Shown: positions 5,226 to 14,025, counted from the stretch's first letter. The stretch is DNA of 14,424 nt from an uncultured Porphyromonadaceae bacterium (GCA_900547555.1 URHG01000051.1:1-14424), one strand, 5' to 3'. Numbers and translations are program-made. The notes: a model not told the origin generated them from the letters alone.

Positions 5226-7019
5226 TTATTTATTGTCTTTGGCAAGTTTCTCTTTCAAAGCGGCCAGTTCTTCGATGTCTCCGAGAGTCGTTTTCTCTAC
5301 GGGAGAAGAAATGGCAGCAGACTCTTCGGTCTTCGCAGCTTTTTTAGCGGCTTTCTTGGCAGAAGCCTCTTTTTGAGCCTCGGCTTTCGCTACATCTTCG
5401 AAGATACGGCTGTGAGAAAGAATGATGCGTTTGGCATCTTTGTTGAACTCGATTACCTTGAAGTCGAGTTTCTCATCAACCTGAGCCTGAGTTCCGTCTT
5501 CCTTAACGAGATGCTTGGGAGTTGCGAAACCTTCTACTCCGTAAGGTAATGCGATAACCGCACCTTTTTCGAGCATTTCGATAATCGTTCCCTCATGGAT
5601 AGAACCTACAGTGAACACGGTCTCGAATACGTCCCAGGGATTTTCTTCGAGTTGTTTGTGTCCGAGGCTGAGACGACGATTTTCTTTGTCGATTTCAAGA
5701 ACTTGAACTTCGATGTCGGCACCGATTTGAGTAAACTCAGAGGGGTGTTTGATTTTCTTCGTCCAAGAGAGGTCGGAGATATGGATAAGACCCTCTACAC
5801 CTTCTTCGATTTCTACAAATACACCGAAGTTGGTAAAGTTACGAACTTTGGCCTGATGGCGCGAACCGACAGCATATTTGGTTTCGATATTTTCCCAGGG
5901 ATCGGGTTTGAGTTGTTTGATACCCAACGACATCTTGCGCTCTTCGCGGTCGAGTGTAAGGATAACGGCTTCTACCTCATCGCCTACTTTCATGAAGTCT
6001 TGTGCGCTGCGCAAGTGCTGCGACCACGACATTTCCGAAACGTGGATAAGACCTTCTACACCCGGAGCGATTTCGATGAATGCACCGTAGTCGGCCATAA
6101 CGGCAACTTTTCCTTTGACTTTGTCGCCCACTTTGAGATCGGGATCGAGAGCATCCCAGGGGTGCGGAGTAAGTTGTTTCAGACCGAGAGCGATACGTTT
6201 CTTCTCGTCGTCGAAGTCGAGAATAACGACATTGAGTTTCTGGTCGAGCGAAACGACTTCTTCGGGGTGGCTTACGCGGCCCCAAGACAAGTCGGTGATG
6301 TGGATAAGACCATCGACACCGCCGAGGTCGATGAACACGCCGTAAGAGGTAATGTTCTTGACCGTACCTTCGAGTACCTGACCTTTTTCGAGTTTAGCGA
6401 TGATTTCTTTTTTCTGTTGTTCGAGTTCGGCCTCGATGAGGGCTTTGTGCGAAACAACGACATTCTTGAATTCCTGATTGATTTTAACGACTTTGAATTC
6501 CATCGTTTTGCCTACGAATACATCGTAGTCGCGAATGGGTTTAACGTCGATTTGCGAACCGGGCAAGAAGGCTTCGATGCCGAATACATCGACAATCATA
6601 CCGCCTTTGGTACGGCACTTGATGTAACCCTTGATGACTTCGTCGTTTTCGAGGGCAGCATTTACGCGATCCCACGAGCGGGTTGCGCGGGCTTTCTTGT
6701 GAGAAAGTACCAACTGACCTTTTTTATCTTCTTGGTTTTCGATATAAACTTCGACCGTATCGCCCACTTTGAGTTCGGGGTTGTAACGGAATTCGTTCAT
6801 CGAAATAACGCCATCGGATTTGTAACCGATGTTGACAACAACTTCACGTTTGTTGATAGAAATAACCGTTCCTTCGATTACCTCTTTGTCTTTTACGGTG
6901 TTGAGCGACTGGTCATAAGTAGCGACCAATTCCTCGCGGCTTTTTTCACCGACTACTTCGCCTTTTTCATAGGCTTCCCAGTCGAAGTTTTCAACGGGGG
7001 AAATTTGTTTTTCTTCCAT
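5226..7019 (-). CDS. rpsA: 30S ribosomal protein S1
   Basis: S1 binds mRNA on the 30S subunit and helps initiation, which matters in Bacteroidetes because most of their mRNAs lack Shine-Dalgarno sites. Six S1 (OB-fold) repeats can be placed at about residues 44-110, 125-193, 211-281, 296-368, 383-455 and 469-538. Repeats 3-5 carry the clear G-x-F-V/I-x-(I/L) and V-E/D-G-L-I-H core and each ends in a KQL linker. The tail (540-597) is rich in Ala, Lys and Glu (AKKAAKKAAK), probably flexible. The 597-residue length is normal for Bacteroidales. The start codon is preceded by a run of six A rather than a Shine-Dalgarno sequence. It has its own promoter and terminator; the roughly 57-nt leader could carry autoregulation, as known for S1 elsewhere. 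Confidence 0.97.
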   Translation of the reverse strand: MEEKQISPVENFDWEAYEKGEVVGEKSREELVATYDQSLNTVKDKEVIEGTVISINKREVVVNIGYKSDGVISMNEFRYNPELKVGDTVEVYIENQEDKKGQLVLSHKKARATRSWDRVNAALENDEVIKGYIKCRTKGGMIVDVFGIEAFLPGSQIDVKPIRDYDVFVGKTMEFKVVKINQEFKNVVVSHKALIEAELEQQKKEIIAKLEKGQVLEGTVKNITSYGVFIDLGGVDGLIHITDLSWGRVSHPEEVVSLDQKLNVVILDFDDEKKRIALGLKQLTPHPWDALDPDLKVGDKVKGKVAVMADYGAFIEIAPGVEGLIHVSEMSWSQHLRSAQDFMKVGDEVEAVILTLDREERKMSLGIKQLKPDPWENIETKYAVGSRHQAKVRNFTNFGVFVEIEEGVEGLIHISDLSWTKKIKHPSEFTQIGADIEVQVLEIDKENRRLSLGHKQLEENPWDVFETVFTVGSIHEGTIIEMLEKGAVIALPYGVEGFATPKHLVKEDGTQAQVDEKLDFKVIEFNKDAKRIILSHSRIFEDVAKAEAQKEASAKKAAKKAAKTEESAAISSPVEKTTLGDIEELAALKEKLAKDNK

Positions 7020-7083
7020 GTTTTTTAAATGATTGATTTTCTTACTACTAAATTAGACATTATATGGTCTCTAAAAATCGGGG

Positions 7084-7114
7084 CAAAGATAGTTCTTTTT
7101 TTTAACCCGACAAA
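7084..7114 (-). promoter_or_regulatory. Promoter of rpsA
   Basis: TTTG (7114-7111), a 19-nt spacer and TATCTTTG (7091-7084) form a full-consensus Bacteroidetes promoter. Transcription would start near 7077, about 57 nt before the rpsA ATG at 7019. Confidence 0.8.
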
Positions 7115-7187
7115 TTCATTCAAAAGATTTTCACCCTTTTACGATAAAACACAGGTAAGCTCGATGAGACACGCATCAGAATACTAC

Positions 7188-7420
7188 TGTCATTCCGAAC
7201 CGAGACCTACGGGTTGAGTGTGAGGAATCGCCGACACACCACTTCCTTGTCATTCCGAGTGAGGCTGTCAAGCCGACGAGGAATCCCTCGTTCATCGTCT
7301 CTTGAACAGAGATTCTTCGGGGTTACACTCCTCAGAATGACATCTACCGAAAAAAGCTATAACTATTGGCGAGAGATTCTTCACTTCGCTCATGCTGCGT
7401 TCAGAATGACAATGCTTGCC
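7188..7420. repeat. Interspersed repeat cluster A
   Basis: This cluster fills the gap between the rpsA promoter and the AraC gene. It holds left-type elements (TGTCATTCCGA ... GAGGAATC) at 7188-7229 and 7248-7286, and right-type elements (GATTCTTC ... CAGAATGACA) at 7311-7342 and 7375-7411. The 7248-7342 pair is an imperfect inverted repeat that could fold into one long stem. Short inner hairpins are visible: GGCT-gtca-AGCC (7263-7274) and GGGGT-tac-ACTCC (7319-7331). Short open frames here arise from the repeat itself and are not counted as genes. Confidence 0.85.
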
Positions 7421-7453
7421 ATTCCAAAGAAAGTATCACTTGCCGGGAAACAG

Positions 7454-7482
7454 AAACTCCCACCGCTATGCAGCAGGAGTTT
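7454..7482 (-). terminator. Possible terminator of the AraC gene
   Basis: AAACTCC (7454-7460) pairs with GGAGTTT (7476-7482), with an inner GCT/AGC pairing. It lies about 40 bases after the AraC stop. The minus-strand tail is only TTTCTGTTT, so termination may be weak; the plus strand reads into five T, which would also suit a bidirectional signal. Confidence 0.35.
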
Positions 7483-7522
7483 TTAAAGAAAACCGACGAA
7501 AAGGCAGAAAGAGACACGACCA

Positions 7523-8518
7523 TCATTTTTTCCCGGCGGTTGCCATTTCTTCCATAATGTCATCGGGAGGTTCGGGCAAATCGGGTAAAGAGGCTCGCCG
7601 CGAAGACCGGACGTCGCCCATCTCCCCGCCACGAATATAATTCCGATATTCGAGAGGTGTAAAACCGGTCTTTTTCTTAAAGAGAGAGAAGAAATGTTCG
7701 GCCGATTTATAATTGAGCATATACGAAATTTCTTTGACCGAATGGGAAGTGCGCATGAGCAACTCCTCGGCTTTTTTTATTTTCAGTTCTTGAAAATACT
7801 TGGCCGGAGCATAACCGGTATAGTCCTTGAACACTTTACGAAACCAACTGTACGAAAGATTGAGTTTCTCGGCCAACTCCTCGACATCGACATTTTTGTA
7901 GAGGTTTTCTATCATGATGATTTTCGACCGCTCTATCTTCTGACTGATACTGTCTTCTTCGAAAATACGATTGCTCGATATATAACAGATAAGCCCGAGT
8001 ATATGCATGACGATACCCGACAAGCATTGTTGGGCGGCATTTTTTCCGCCGTTGGCAACTTCGATGGCCGACTGGAAGAGCTTCACCAGCTCGGCATTGA
8101 AACCGATTTTGAGCACGGGATTATCGGGCGTAATACCGGCTTGGCGAAACCACAACTCAGCCACTGGGCCGTTGAAGCCGATATAATATTCGTTCCACCC
8201 GATTTTCTCCGAAGGGGAATAGGTATGCCACTGCCCGGGGAAAAGGCACAGCAAAGCTCCTTTGGTAAGAGACTGTTTCGGTGTACGGTCGGAAGTAAAC
8301 GACCCGGCCCCTTTTGTGATATACAACAATTGGAACTCTTGCAAAACACGACCTTTACCCACATTGAAAAAGTAGCCCGAAGGGTGATCTTTCAACGGAT
8401 AATGCTCTCCGGCCTTGATAATCTGAAAACCGACCGTATTGACATATACGCCAAAATGCATATCGGTCTTGGTCGCATTGAGATATTTTATATCGTTCTC
8501 CAAATCGTTGTAGTTCAT
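7523..8518 (-). CDS. AraC-family transcriptional regulator
   Basis: This one-component regulator has 331 residues. An N-terminal cupin-type sensing domain spans about 25-175, with LLYITKGAGSF and LLCLFPGQWHTY as typical beta strands. The C-terminal DNA-binding domain with two helix-turn-helix motifs spans about 197-295: the first is VEELAEKLNLSYSWFRKVFK, and the second is VKEISYMLNYKSAEHFFSLF followed by KKKTGFTPLEYR, the AraC signature. AraC members of this shape often sense sugars and activate nearby transport or hydrolase genes, but no such genes adjoin, so the ligand is unknown. The last 36 residues (GGEMGDVRSSRRASLPDLPE onward) extend beyond the normal family end. The frame is open up to 8695, but ATG 8518 is preferred because the promoter lies at 8589-8620. 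Confidence 0.92.
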   Translation of the reverse strand: MNYNDLENDIKYLNATKTDMHFGVYVNTVGFQIIKAGEHYPLKDHPSGYFFNVGKGRVLQEFQLLYITKGAGSFTSDRTPKQSLTKGALLCLFPGQWHTYSPSEKIGWNEYYIGFNGPVAELWFRQAGITPDNPVLKIGFNAELVKLFQSAIEVANGGKNAAQQCLSGIVMHILGLICYISSNRIFEEDSISQKIERSKIIMIENLYKNVDVEELAEKLNLSYSWFRKVFKDYTGYAPAKYFQELKIKKAEELLMRTSHSVKEISYMLNYKSAEHFFSLFKKKTGFTPLEYRNYIRGGEMGDVRSSRRASLPDLPEPPDDIMEEMATAGKK

Positions 8519-8588
8519 GCCCCGAATGTGTGTCTTCGACAAAACCTTCTTACACACAACAACACTGTCGGAATGTAAGATAGATAGA

Positions 8589-8620
8589 CAAACATAATAA
8601 ATATATTCGATATAATCAAA
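8589..8620 (-). promoter_or_regulatory. Promoter of the AraC regulator gene
   Basis: TTTG (8620-8617), a 20-nt spacer and TATGTTTG (8596-8589) match the Bacteroidetes consensus exactly. Transcription would start near 8582, about 63 nt before ATG 8518 and inside the longer open frame, which argues against starts further upstream. Confidence 0.75.
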
Positions 8621-8950
8621 TGAAAGAACCAAAATTTGCAGTTTGCCACCATTTTTTACAGTCTTTTTCTTCATGGTTTCATGACGGTCGGACATCGGTT
8701 CCTGTTACTTTTCACCGAATATCGGCATTTCTGCTCGTCAGACAGATCGGTAATCCGACATATAACGGCTCTATCTCTCTTACACAAATCATGGAGACAA
8801 AGACGTGCTTGCCTTTATCGAGCCGCCGGGAGCGAAGGAAAAGGCGGAAGATGGGCAAGGACTGTTTGAGCGGAGCGAATTCCGCAGCTCTCGTCTGCGA
8901 GTAAAACAAAAGACAGGAATACCCGATAACGAACAGACGACCTTTCCGGA

Positions 8951-8978
8951 TTACTTCTTTGTACCGGGAAAGAAGTAA
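8951..8978. repeat. TTACTTCTTT hairpin at the left edge of repeat cluster B
   Basis: TTACTTCTTT (8951-8960), an 8-nt loop and AAAGAAGTAA (8969-8978) form a perfect 10-bp stem, 7 nt before the first TGTCATTCCGA of cluster B. A near-identical hairpin at 14388-14417 lies at the opposite side of cluster C, so it seems to belong to a composite repeat. Confidence 0.7.
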
Positions 8979-8985
8979 CAGACAC

Positions 8986-9653
8986 TGTCATTCCGAGTGT
9001 ATGCGAGGAATCCCAGACTATACGCTCTCTTGATAGGAGATTCTTCACTTCTCTACGTTCCGTTCAGAATGACATCGTGCCGTAAGGGCTTCAACACCTT
9101 TGCAAGGGACTCTTCCTCCCTACGGTCGTCAGAATAACATCGCACCACAAGGACGGCAGCCATTTGTCATTCCGAACCGACGCCAAGCCGAGTGCCGTGC
9201 AGAACATGCTTGTTCGGGCACTGCCGAGGCGCGAAGGAGGAAAACGAAGTTAACCGAGGCCGGTAGGCCAACGAGGAATTTCATACTTTTTACTCGTTTA
9301 AGTAGAGATGCTTCGCTATCGCTCAGCATGACAACCAAATGTCATTCCGAATGAACATGAGGAATCTCCGACTCTCTATTGGTTGAGATTCTTCGGCGCT
9401 CCACGCCTCAGAATGACATTTCTGTCATCTCTAACGTAGGTGAGAGATCCCATACAATACGTTCACTTGGCGGGAGATTCTTCCTCCCTTGCGGTCGTCT
9501 GAATGACAAATGTGTCATTCCGAGTGAGGCCGGTAGGCCGACGAGGAATCCCACGTTCTGTACATTTGGCGAGAGATTCTTCAAGGCAAAGCCTTTCAGA
9601 ATGACATTGCACTTGGAGTAAGATTCTTCCTCCCTACGGTCGTCAGAATGACA
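8986..9653. repeat. Interspersed repeat cluster B
   Basis: This is the largest cluster. Left/right pairs occupy 8986-9074, 9340-9418, 9423-9508 and 9513-9606, each 79-94 bp; a solitary right element is at 9621-9653 and a decayed one at about 9106-9139. A variant ending AGCATGACA (about 9305-9332) belongs to a sister subfamily with GAGATGCTTCGCTATCGCTC. Inner hairpins differ between copies but stay paired: GGCC-ggta-GGCC (9528-9539), GGCG-ctcca-CGCC (9395-9407) and AAGGC-aaa-GCCTT (9583-9595). The stretch 9075-9339 holds only degenerate copies. No gene was seen in 8519-9805. Confidence 0.88.
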
Positions 9654-9741
9654 TACGCTTCGCAGGAGATTCTCCCTATGATTCCGGAACGACAGCTCAT
9701 ATAAACAGAAAGAGAACGAAGTAAGAAACAGTACAACAACA

Positions 9742-9774
9742 AAAAGGGTGGAGGCCCATGACCTCCACCCTTTT
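9742..9774 (-). terminator. Terminator of the large secreted-protein gene
   Basis: A 13-bp stem (9742-9754 with 9762-9774, loop CCCATGA) begins 31 bases after the stop codon. Its A/T base gives a T-run directly on the minus strand, and also TTTTCTTATTT on the plus strand, so it may work both ways. Confidence 0.88.
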
Positions 9775-9805
9775 CTTATTTAGGGAATCGTTTCCGATCT
9801 TCTTA

Positions 9806-12800
9806 TTACTTCTTGATCACTTTCTCTACCTCGACTGTACCGTCGCTGTAAGTCGTGCGAACGAAGTTCAACCCCGGAGTCAATTCGCTTTGTACGGCTC
9901 CGCTGATCGAGTAGATGACGCTCGATACCACCGTCTTCTCTACTTCGGGGGCGATAACCGATGAGCTGCCCTCTACTTTGTAGAAGGTATTCAACTGGCT
10001 TCCCAATACTTGGCCGGTTACATCTTTAACGCCTTTTACAAGGAATTGATAAGTACCTGCTGCAAGCGGGGTAGCAGCATTGGGACGGGTTACCGTCATC
10101 GTATTGCCCTCTATCGTGTAAGTACAGTTATGAACCGGGAGAGCCGGAGCTGCGAAGAATACAACCAAGTCTACATCTTGTTCGGCTGCCAACGGGTTGT
10201 TGAAGGTCAATACGAACGTTGTGGCGGTTTCTTCCAGTACGGCCGGGGCAGCATATTCACCTCCGGCAGGTGATACCGATTGCAGTTTGAGTTCGCCATA
10301 ACCCGGACCTTTCACGGTAAATTTGTCGACATAGAATTCAGCAGCCGTCGATTCGAAGCGTACATACTTCTCTGCGGTACCATTATACGAACCGATAACA
10401 GAGCCGCTCTCGCCGTTGGCAATCGTGCCTTCGCCGATCAGTTCCCAAGTATCGCCTTCGAGCTCATCACCCACATAAATGCGGATCGGCGTATCTTGTT
10501 TCGTATTCGAAATCTTCACTTCGATATCGAAAGGTCCGGCAAAGGTCTGATCGGATGCTACACTGGCTTTACCGGACGAACCGAGGAATGCCAATCCTTT
10601 ATTATCTTGAAGGAACATGCGACGACCGCTCTCTCCATAGAACGACCAGCCGGCATATTGACGGTAACCTGTGTACGCATTATCTTTCGGGAAGATATGC
10701 ACACGGAAGTGATCTTTTTCCGACCATTCAGAGTAAGTGATACCCTCGGGCCATGTGGCGCCGTCTTTTACAACTGCATTGACCGCCTTTGTCGTGTCGA
10801 CTTCGTCATACGTGAAGTCTACGAGATAGAACCATTCCGAATGAGGAGTATGGAAGTCGGTGCTATATACGACTTTTTCGCGCGCCATATAGTTTTCATT
10901 CTCGACATCTACACTGACAACTTCCGAAGAGATGTATTTCTCACCGGCAGCAATCACTTTGATGGTTGCACTTTCGCCATAGAATTTGATAGCCGTTCCG
11001 TCATAGAGGAAGCTGCTCGTGGTAGGCTCGCTGCCATCGGTCGTATAGTAGAAGTTGTAACCGGTGTATTCTTCGGCCAACGGATTGACAACAACCGATA
11101 CATATTGGTCTTCTTGCTTGGGCTCGCCCAAAGTAGGTACGGGCAACTGAGCTTTCACGTAATAGTATGCTGTAACAGGAGTTTCCAAAGCTGTGCCTTG
11201 GGCGTCTTTCACACCGGCCAGATAAAGTACATAGTTACCGGGAGTCAATGCGGTTTCGGCATCGGAACGGGTGATGGTTACTTTCTTTCCTTCTACTGCG
11301 ACTTCGCAATTTTTGGTGTAAGTATCACCTTCGACAGGAGCACCGAAATAAGCAACGGTAGCCTCATCGATGGTTGCATCGAGGTTGAACGTAGCCGTGA
11401 AAGCAGATTGAGCTTTATCTATCTCGACAGGTTCTTCCTGCGTACCGCCGGTCGGATTTATAGACAACAACGACAATATGTCCTGACCGATACCTTTCAC
11501 AATGAAGTCGAACAACAAGCCGTTCGTTTTCTTCGGATTGGAACTCGGGAATTCGATACGGATATATTTATTTCCCGTGCCGTCATAAGAAAGCGTTTGT
11601 TTATGTATTTTCTTATCTATCGGCTGTGTAAGCGTAGCGACGGTTTCCCATTCTCCATTGAGATCATCGGCTACCGATACGACGCAAGTCATATTTCCTG
11701 ATGTTTTATTACCGGTTCCCAAGAACATCGTAATATCGAACGGAGCGGCAAGAGCCACATTATAGGTATAGGTGGTCGAACCGCCATTACCATTGGTGAA
11801 ATAAAGGGCACGGTCCGTTGCACCGGCATCGGCTTCGGTAGCAGGGCTATAATCGCCCGACTCGGCTACGGTCTGACCGTAAATCATAATACGGGTATTG
11901 TTCGATGCCAATGTCCAATTTTTCCATTGAGCCGATTTTTCACCGCTCTTTTCGGCCCAAAGCGTAATATTGCCAGTAAAAGGTGCATTTGGGTCGGTCA
12001 ACGCACCATCGAGTTTCGTATCGCCGGCAGCAGCATCGTAATATCCCCAGTTGGTGGGCAACATATTGAAGTCGCTCTGATAGAGCGTTTTCTCACGAGC
12101 TACATAACCGCTATTGGTAATTTGTTGCGTAGCTACTTCCGAATTTTTGTAACCTTCACCTATGGCGATGGCTTTAACGGTAGCAGAAGCACCGGCAAAA
12201 GTGAACGGTTCGGCATAAAGCGTGCTTTCGGCCGTAGGTTCGCTGCCGTCGATCGTATAATAAATAGCATAAGCCGTAGGCTCAACACCGTCGGTGGTCG
12301 ACGTAATCGTAACGGTTACATCTTTCTCGTTTTGATTGGTTGTGATAACCGGTGTTGCCAACTTGGTCATAGCCTCATTTACGAAAGCGTATTCGGCCAC
12401 TTCGGAATTGCGATATTTATCGGCGCAAGCGATGGCTTTCACCGTGCAATCGTTGACAAGTTTCACAGGTGTTTCGGCTTCATACAATGTACCGGTTTCG
12501 GCCGTAGGCTCGCTGCCGTCGATCGTATAATAGATTTTCAGACCTTCGATGGCAGGTTCGGCAGTAGCCGTAATAGAGAGAGTATATTCGACGGTTTCAC
12601 CAACACGAGTAGTCGAAATCACCGGTGTGGGACAAGTTCCTACATAGGGAAGCTCATATTGCTCGCCGGCAATCAGGTAGTTGGCGGCGTTTACAAACAA
12701 TTTGGCACCAGCCTCGGTAAGACCGTTGGCAGCACAAGTAGCATCGTTGGCATCAAACGGAATCATCACAAAACCTTTACCATCGACCCAAGCCTCCGCA

Positions 12801-13957
12801 ATGGCATCTTGCCCGCCTACGGTTGCAATAGTGGTTTGTGCAGGTGTATTATTGGCAAATTCCCCGTTCGATTGGAAATAACGAACAGTGCCCTCTACCG
12901 TATTAAATGCAGTGATTTCATTACCTTCGATACCTGCAAAAATATCATGTTCAGCATAAAGAGCCACACGAACTGCCGTAGGAGAAGGAGCTACATCGCC
13001 GGGGTTACCGCCATTCTTTCCTGCGGGAGAGGTTTTGGCATACCAGAATGCTTTGGTGGAAAGAACGGGTACTTTACCTACAATCTTATCGAACGATGCT
13101 GCCAAAGCCGAAGAAGAACCAGTCTTACCCGCCAATACGACGAGGTCATAGCCAGTGAGGGCGTCGGTTTCGAGATTTCCGGTCAGCGTTTTATCGTCGT
13201 AGTTGAGAGCGGTTACTTCCATACCGGCTGCTACAAGTGCATTGTACACACCTTCGGTCGTCTCGGTAGCACCGCAGAGGTAAGCTACTTTAGGAGCTTC
13301 GGCCGGTTCGGGAACCGTATAAGTACCTTCGATAACGAGGTCATTAAGTCCCATACTTTTGCCAGCATCAAGAGCGACATGAAATTCGATAGAAACAATT
13401 TCTCCTTCGCCTGGTGTGATACCGGAAATATCATACGACCAAGTTGAATACGTATCTCCAACCTCTCTCGCACGATTAGGCAACGATTCTTTTTGCAATT
13501 CGACCGATGCACCCGATGCTGTTTTTACATAAATAGACGTTTTACCACTGCCTGTACCGAAACGAGCAGCATTTACAGTCAATTTTGTCGGAGTAAAAGT
13601 AACACCTTCTTTTGGAGTTAATGTAAATGTCCACGCTTTCGTAGGATCTGAGAATTTTTCAGAAGGAGAAATTTTGGTAAAAACAACTTCGGTAGAAGTA
13701 AGCTCCGAATTTGTCTTAGCCTCCTCATCAGCATAATACGCGAATTCCTCCGTTCCTGAAAAAGAGAATTTCGATTCCAGCGCCATAGAGCCTGAAAGAA
13801 TATTCTCTACCGAAACGGTGACTTGTTGATCGGCCCCCCCTTCGGTAAGGCCCCATTTAGCTGTTACAGGAGTCTGCGCACTTGCCCACGACGATGCGCC
13901 GAAGAACAAAGCAGCCGCTGCAAACAGTCTACCAATCTGAGTAATTTTTCTTTTCAT
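9806..13957 (-). CDS. Large modular secreted protein with chitobiase-type repeats and T9SS-like tail
   Basis: This 1383-residue protein has no recognised enzyme active site; a surface, binding or scaffold role is inferred. Order: Sec signal peptide 1-28 (ends ASA); beta-rich domain 29-215; Rossmann/glutamine-amidotransferase-like domain 222-432, starting KVAYLCGATETTEGVYNALV; two CHB_HEX_C-type (chitobiase/beta-hexosaminidase C-terminal) repeats 443-525 and 536-612, each with YYTIDGSEPT; a beta-sandwich module 618-826 (AREKTLYQSDF); an Ig-like module 831-935; a third CHB_HEX_C repeat 939-1018 (YYTTDGSEPT); a second sandwich 1023-1217 (AREKVVYSTDF); a second Ig-like module 1226-1328. The tail 1344-1383 (SSVIYSISG ... 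YSDGTVEVEK) resembles Por/T9SS sorting domains. The block from repeat to Ig module is thus duplicated. The gene is monocistronic, with its own terminator. Confidence 0.85.
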   Translation of the reverse strand: MKRKITQIGRLFAAAALFFGASSWASAQTPVTAKWGLTEGGADQQVTVSVENILSGSMALESKFSFSGTEEFAYYADEEAKTNSELTSTEVVFTKISPSEKFSDPTKAWTFTLTPKEGVTFTPTKLTVNAARFGTGSGKTSIYVKTASGASVELQKESLPNRAREVGDTYSTWSYDISGITPGEGEIVSIEFHVALDAGKSMGLNDLVIEGTYTVPEPAEAPKVAYLCGATETTEGVYNALVAAGMEVTALNYDDKTLTGNLETDALTGYDLVVLAGKTGSSSALAASFDKIVGKVPVLSTKAFWYAKTSPAGKNGGNPGDVAPSPTAVRVALYAEHDIFAGIEGNEITAFNTVEGTVRYFQSNGEFANNTPAQTTIATVGGQDAIAEAWVDGKGFVMIPFDANDATCAANGLTEAGAKLFVNAANYLIAGEQYELPYVGTCPTPVISTTRVGETVEYTLSITATAEPAIEGLKIYYTIDGSEPTAETGTLYEAETPVKLVNDCTVKAIACADKYRNSEVAEYAFVNEAMTKLATPVITTNQNEKDVTVTITSTTDGVEPTAYAIYYTIDGSEPTAESTLYAEPFTFAGASATVKAIAIGEGYKNSEVATQQITNSGYVAREKTLYQSDFNMLPTNWGYYDAAAGDTKLDGALTDPNAPFTGNITLWAEKSGEKSAQWKNWTLASNNTRIMIYGQTVAESGDYSPATEADAGATDRALYFTNGNGGSTTYTYNVALAAPFDITMFLGTGNKTSGNMTCVVSVADDLNGEWETVATLTQPIDKKIHKQTLSYDGTGNKYIRIEFPSSNPKKTNGLLFDFIVKGIGQDILSLLSINPTGGTQEEPVEIDKAQSAFTATFNLDATIDEATVAYFGAPVEGDTYTKNCEVAVEGKKVTITRSDAETALTPGNYVLYLAGVKDAQGTALETPVTAYYYVKAQLPVPTLGEPKQEDQYVSVVVNPLAEEYTGYNFYYTTDGSEPTTSSFLYDGTAIKFYGESATIKVIAAGEKYISSEVVSVDVENENYMAREKVVYSTDFHTPHSEWFYLVDFTYDEVDTTKAVNAVVKDGATWPEGITYSEWSEKDHFRVHIFPKDNAYTGYRQYAGWSFYGESGRRMFLQDNKGLAFLGSSGKASVASDQTFAGPFDIEVKISNTKQDTPIRIYVGDELEGDTWELIGEGTIANGESGSVIGSYNGTAEKYVRFESTAAEFYVDKFTVKGPGYGELKLQSVSPAGGEYAAPAVLEETATTFVLTFNNPLAAEQDVDLVVFFAAPALPVHNCTYTIEGNTMTVTRPNAATPLAAGTYQFLVKGVKDVTGQVLGSQLNTFYKVEGSSSVIAPEVEKTVVSSVIYSISGAVQSELTPGLNFVRTTYSDGTVEVEKVIKK
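12226..12262. repeat. 37-bp direct repeat, copy 1, inside the large gene
   Basis: This sequence recurs at 12496-12532 with one mismatch (T at 12239, C at 12509). The copies are 270 bp apart, exactly 90 codons. They encode the YYTIDGSEPTAE core of the second and first chitobiase-type repeats. Identity at the DNA level exceeds what the protein requires. Confidence 0.85.
12496..12532. repeat. 37-bp direct repeat, copy 2, inside the large gene
   Basis: This is the partner of 12226-12262, with 36 of 37 bases identical. It encodes the motif core of the first chitobiase-type repeat. A third, more diverged version of the same coding motif lies near 11025-11060. Confidence 0.85.
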
Positions 13958-13999
13958 GATAGAAAATTTTGGTTAATAAATTATAGTTATTTCAATAGA

Positions 14000-14017
14000 T
14001 ACATTTATAGAAATGTA
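14000..14017. repeat. 7-bp inverted repeat in the leader of the large gene
   Basis: TACATTT (14000-14006), ATAG and AAATGTA (14011-14017) pair perfectly. It sits directly at the predicted transcription start and could be an operator or a leader hairpin. Confidence 0.35.
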
Positions 14018-14025
14018 CGTGTTTA

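Noticed and set aside
5595..7028. A 477-residue plus-strand frame opposite rpsA
   Set aside because: It is an antisense shadow; rpsA on the other strand is certain and the frame is a low-complexity mirror of S1 repeats.
7029..7640. Several short plus-strand frames downstream of the rpsA promoter
   Set aside because: They arise from repeat cluster A (peptides from TCATTCCGA and GAATGACA) and have no family match.
9129..9338. Minus-strand frame beginning MVVMLSDSEAS
   Set aside because: It is a translation of the interspersed repeat, a common annotation artefact in Bacteroidetes genomes.
8986..9653. CRISPR array
   Set aside because: Repeats are inverted pairs of unequal length with irregular spacing and no unique equal-length spacers, and no cas genes are present.
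10280..13447. Long plus-strand frames (473 and 506 residues) opposite the large secreted gene
   Set aside because: They mirror the codon pattern of the minus-strand gene, which has a signal peptide, recognisable domains and a terminator.
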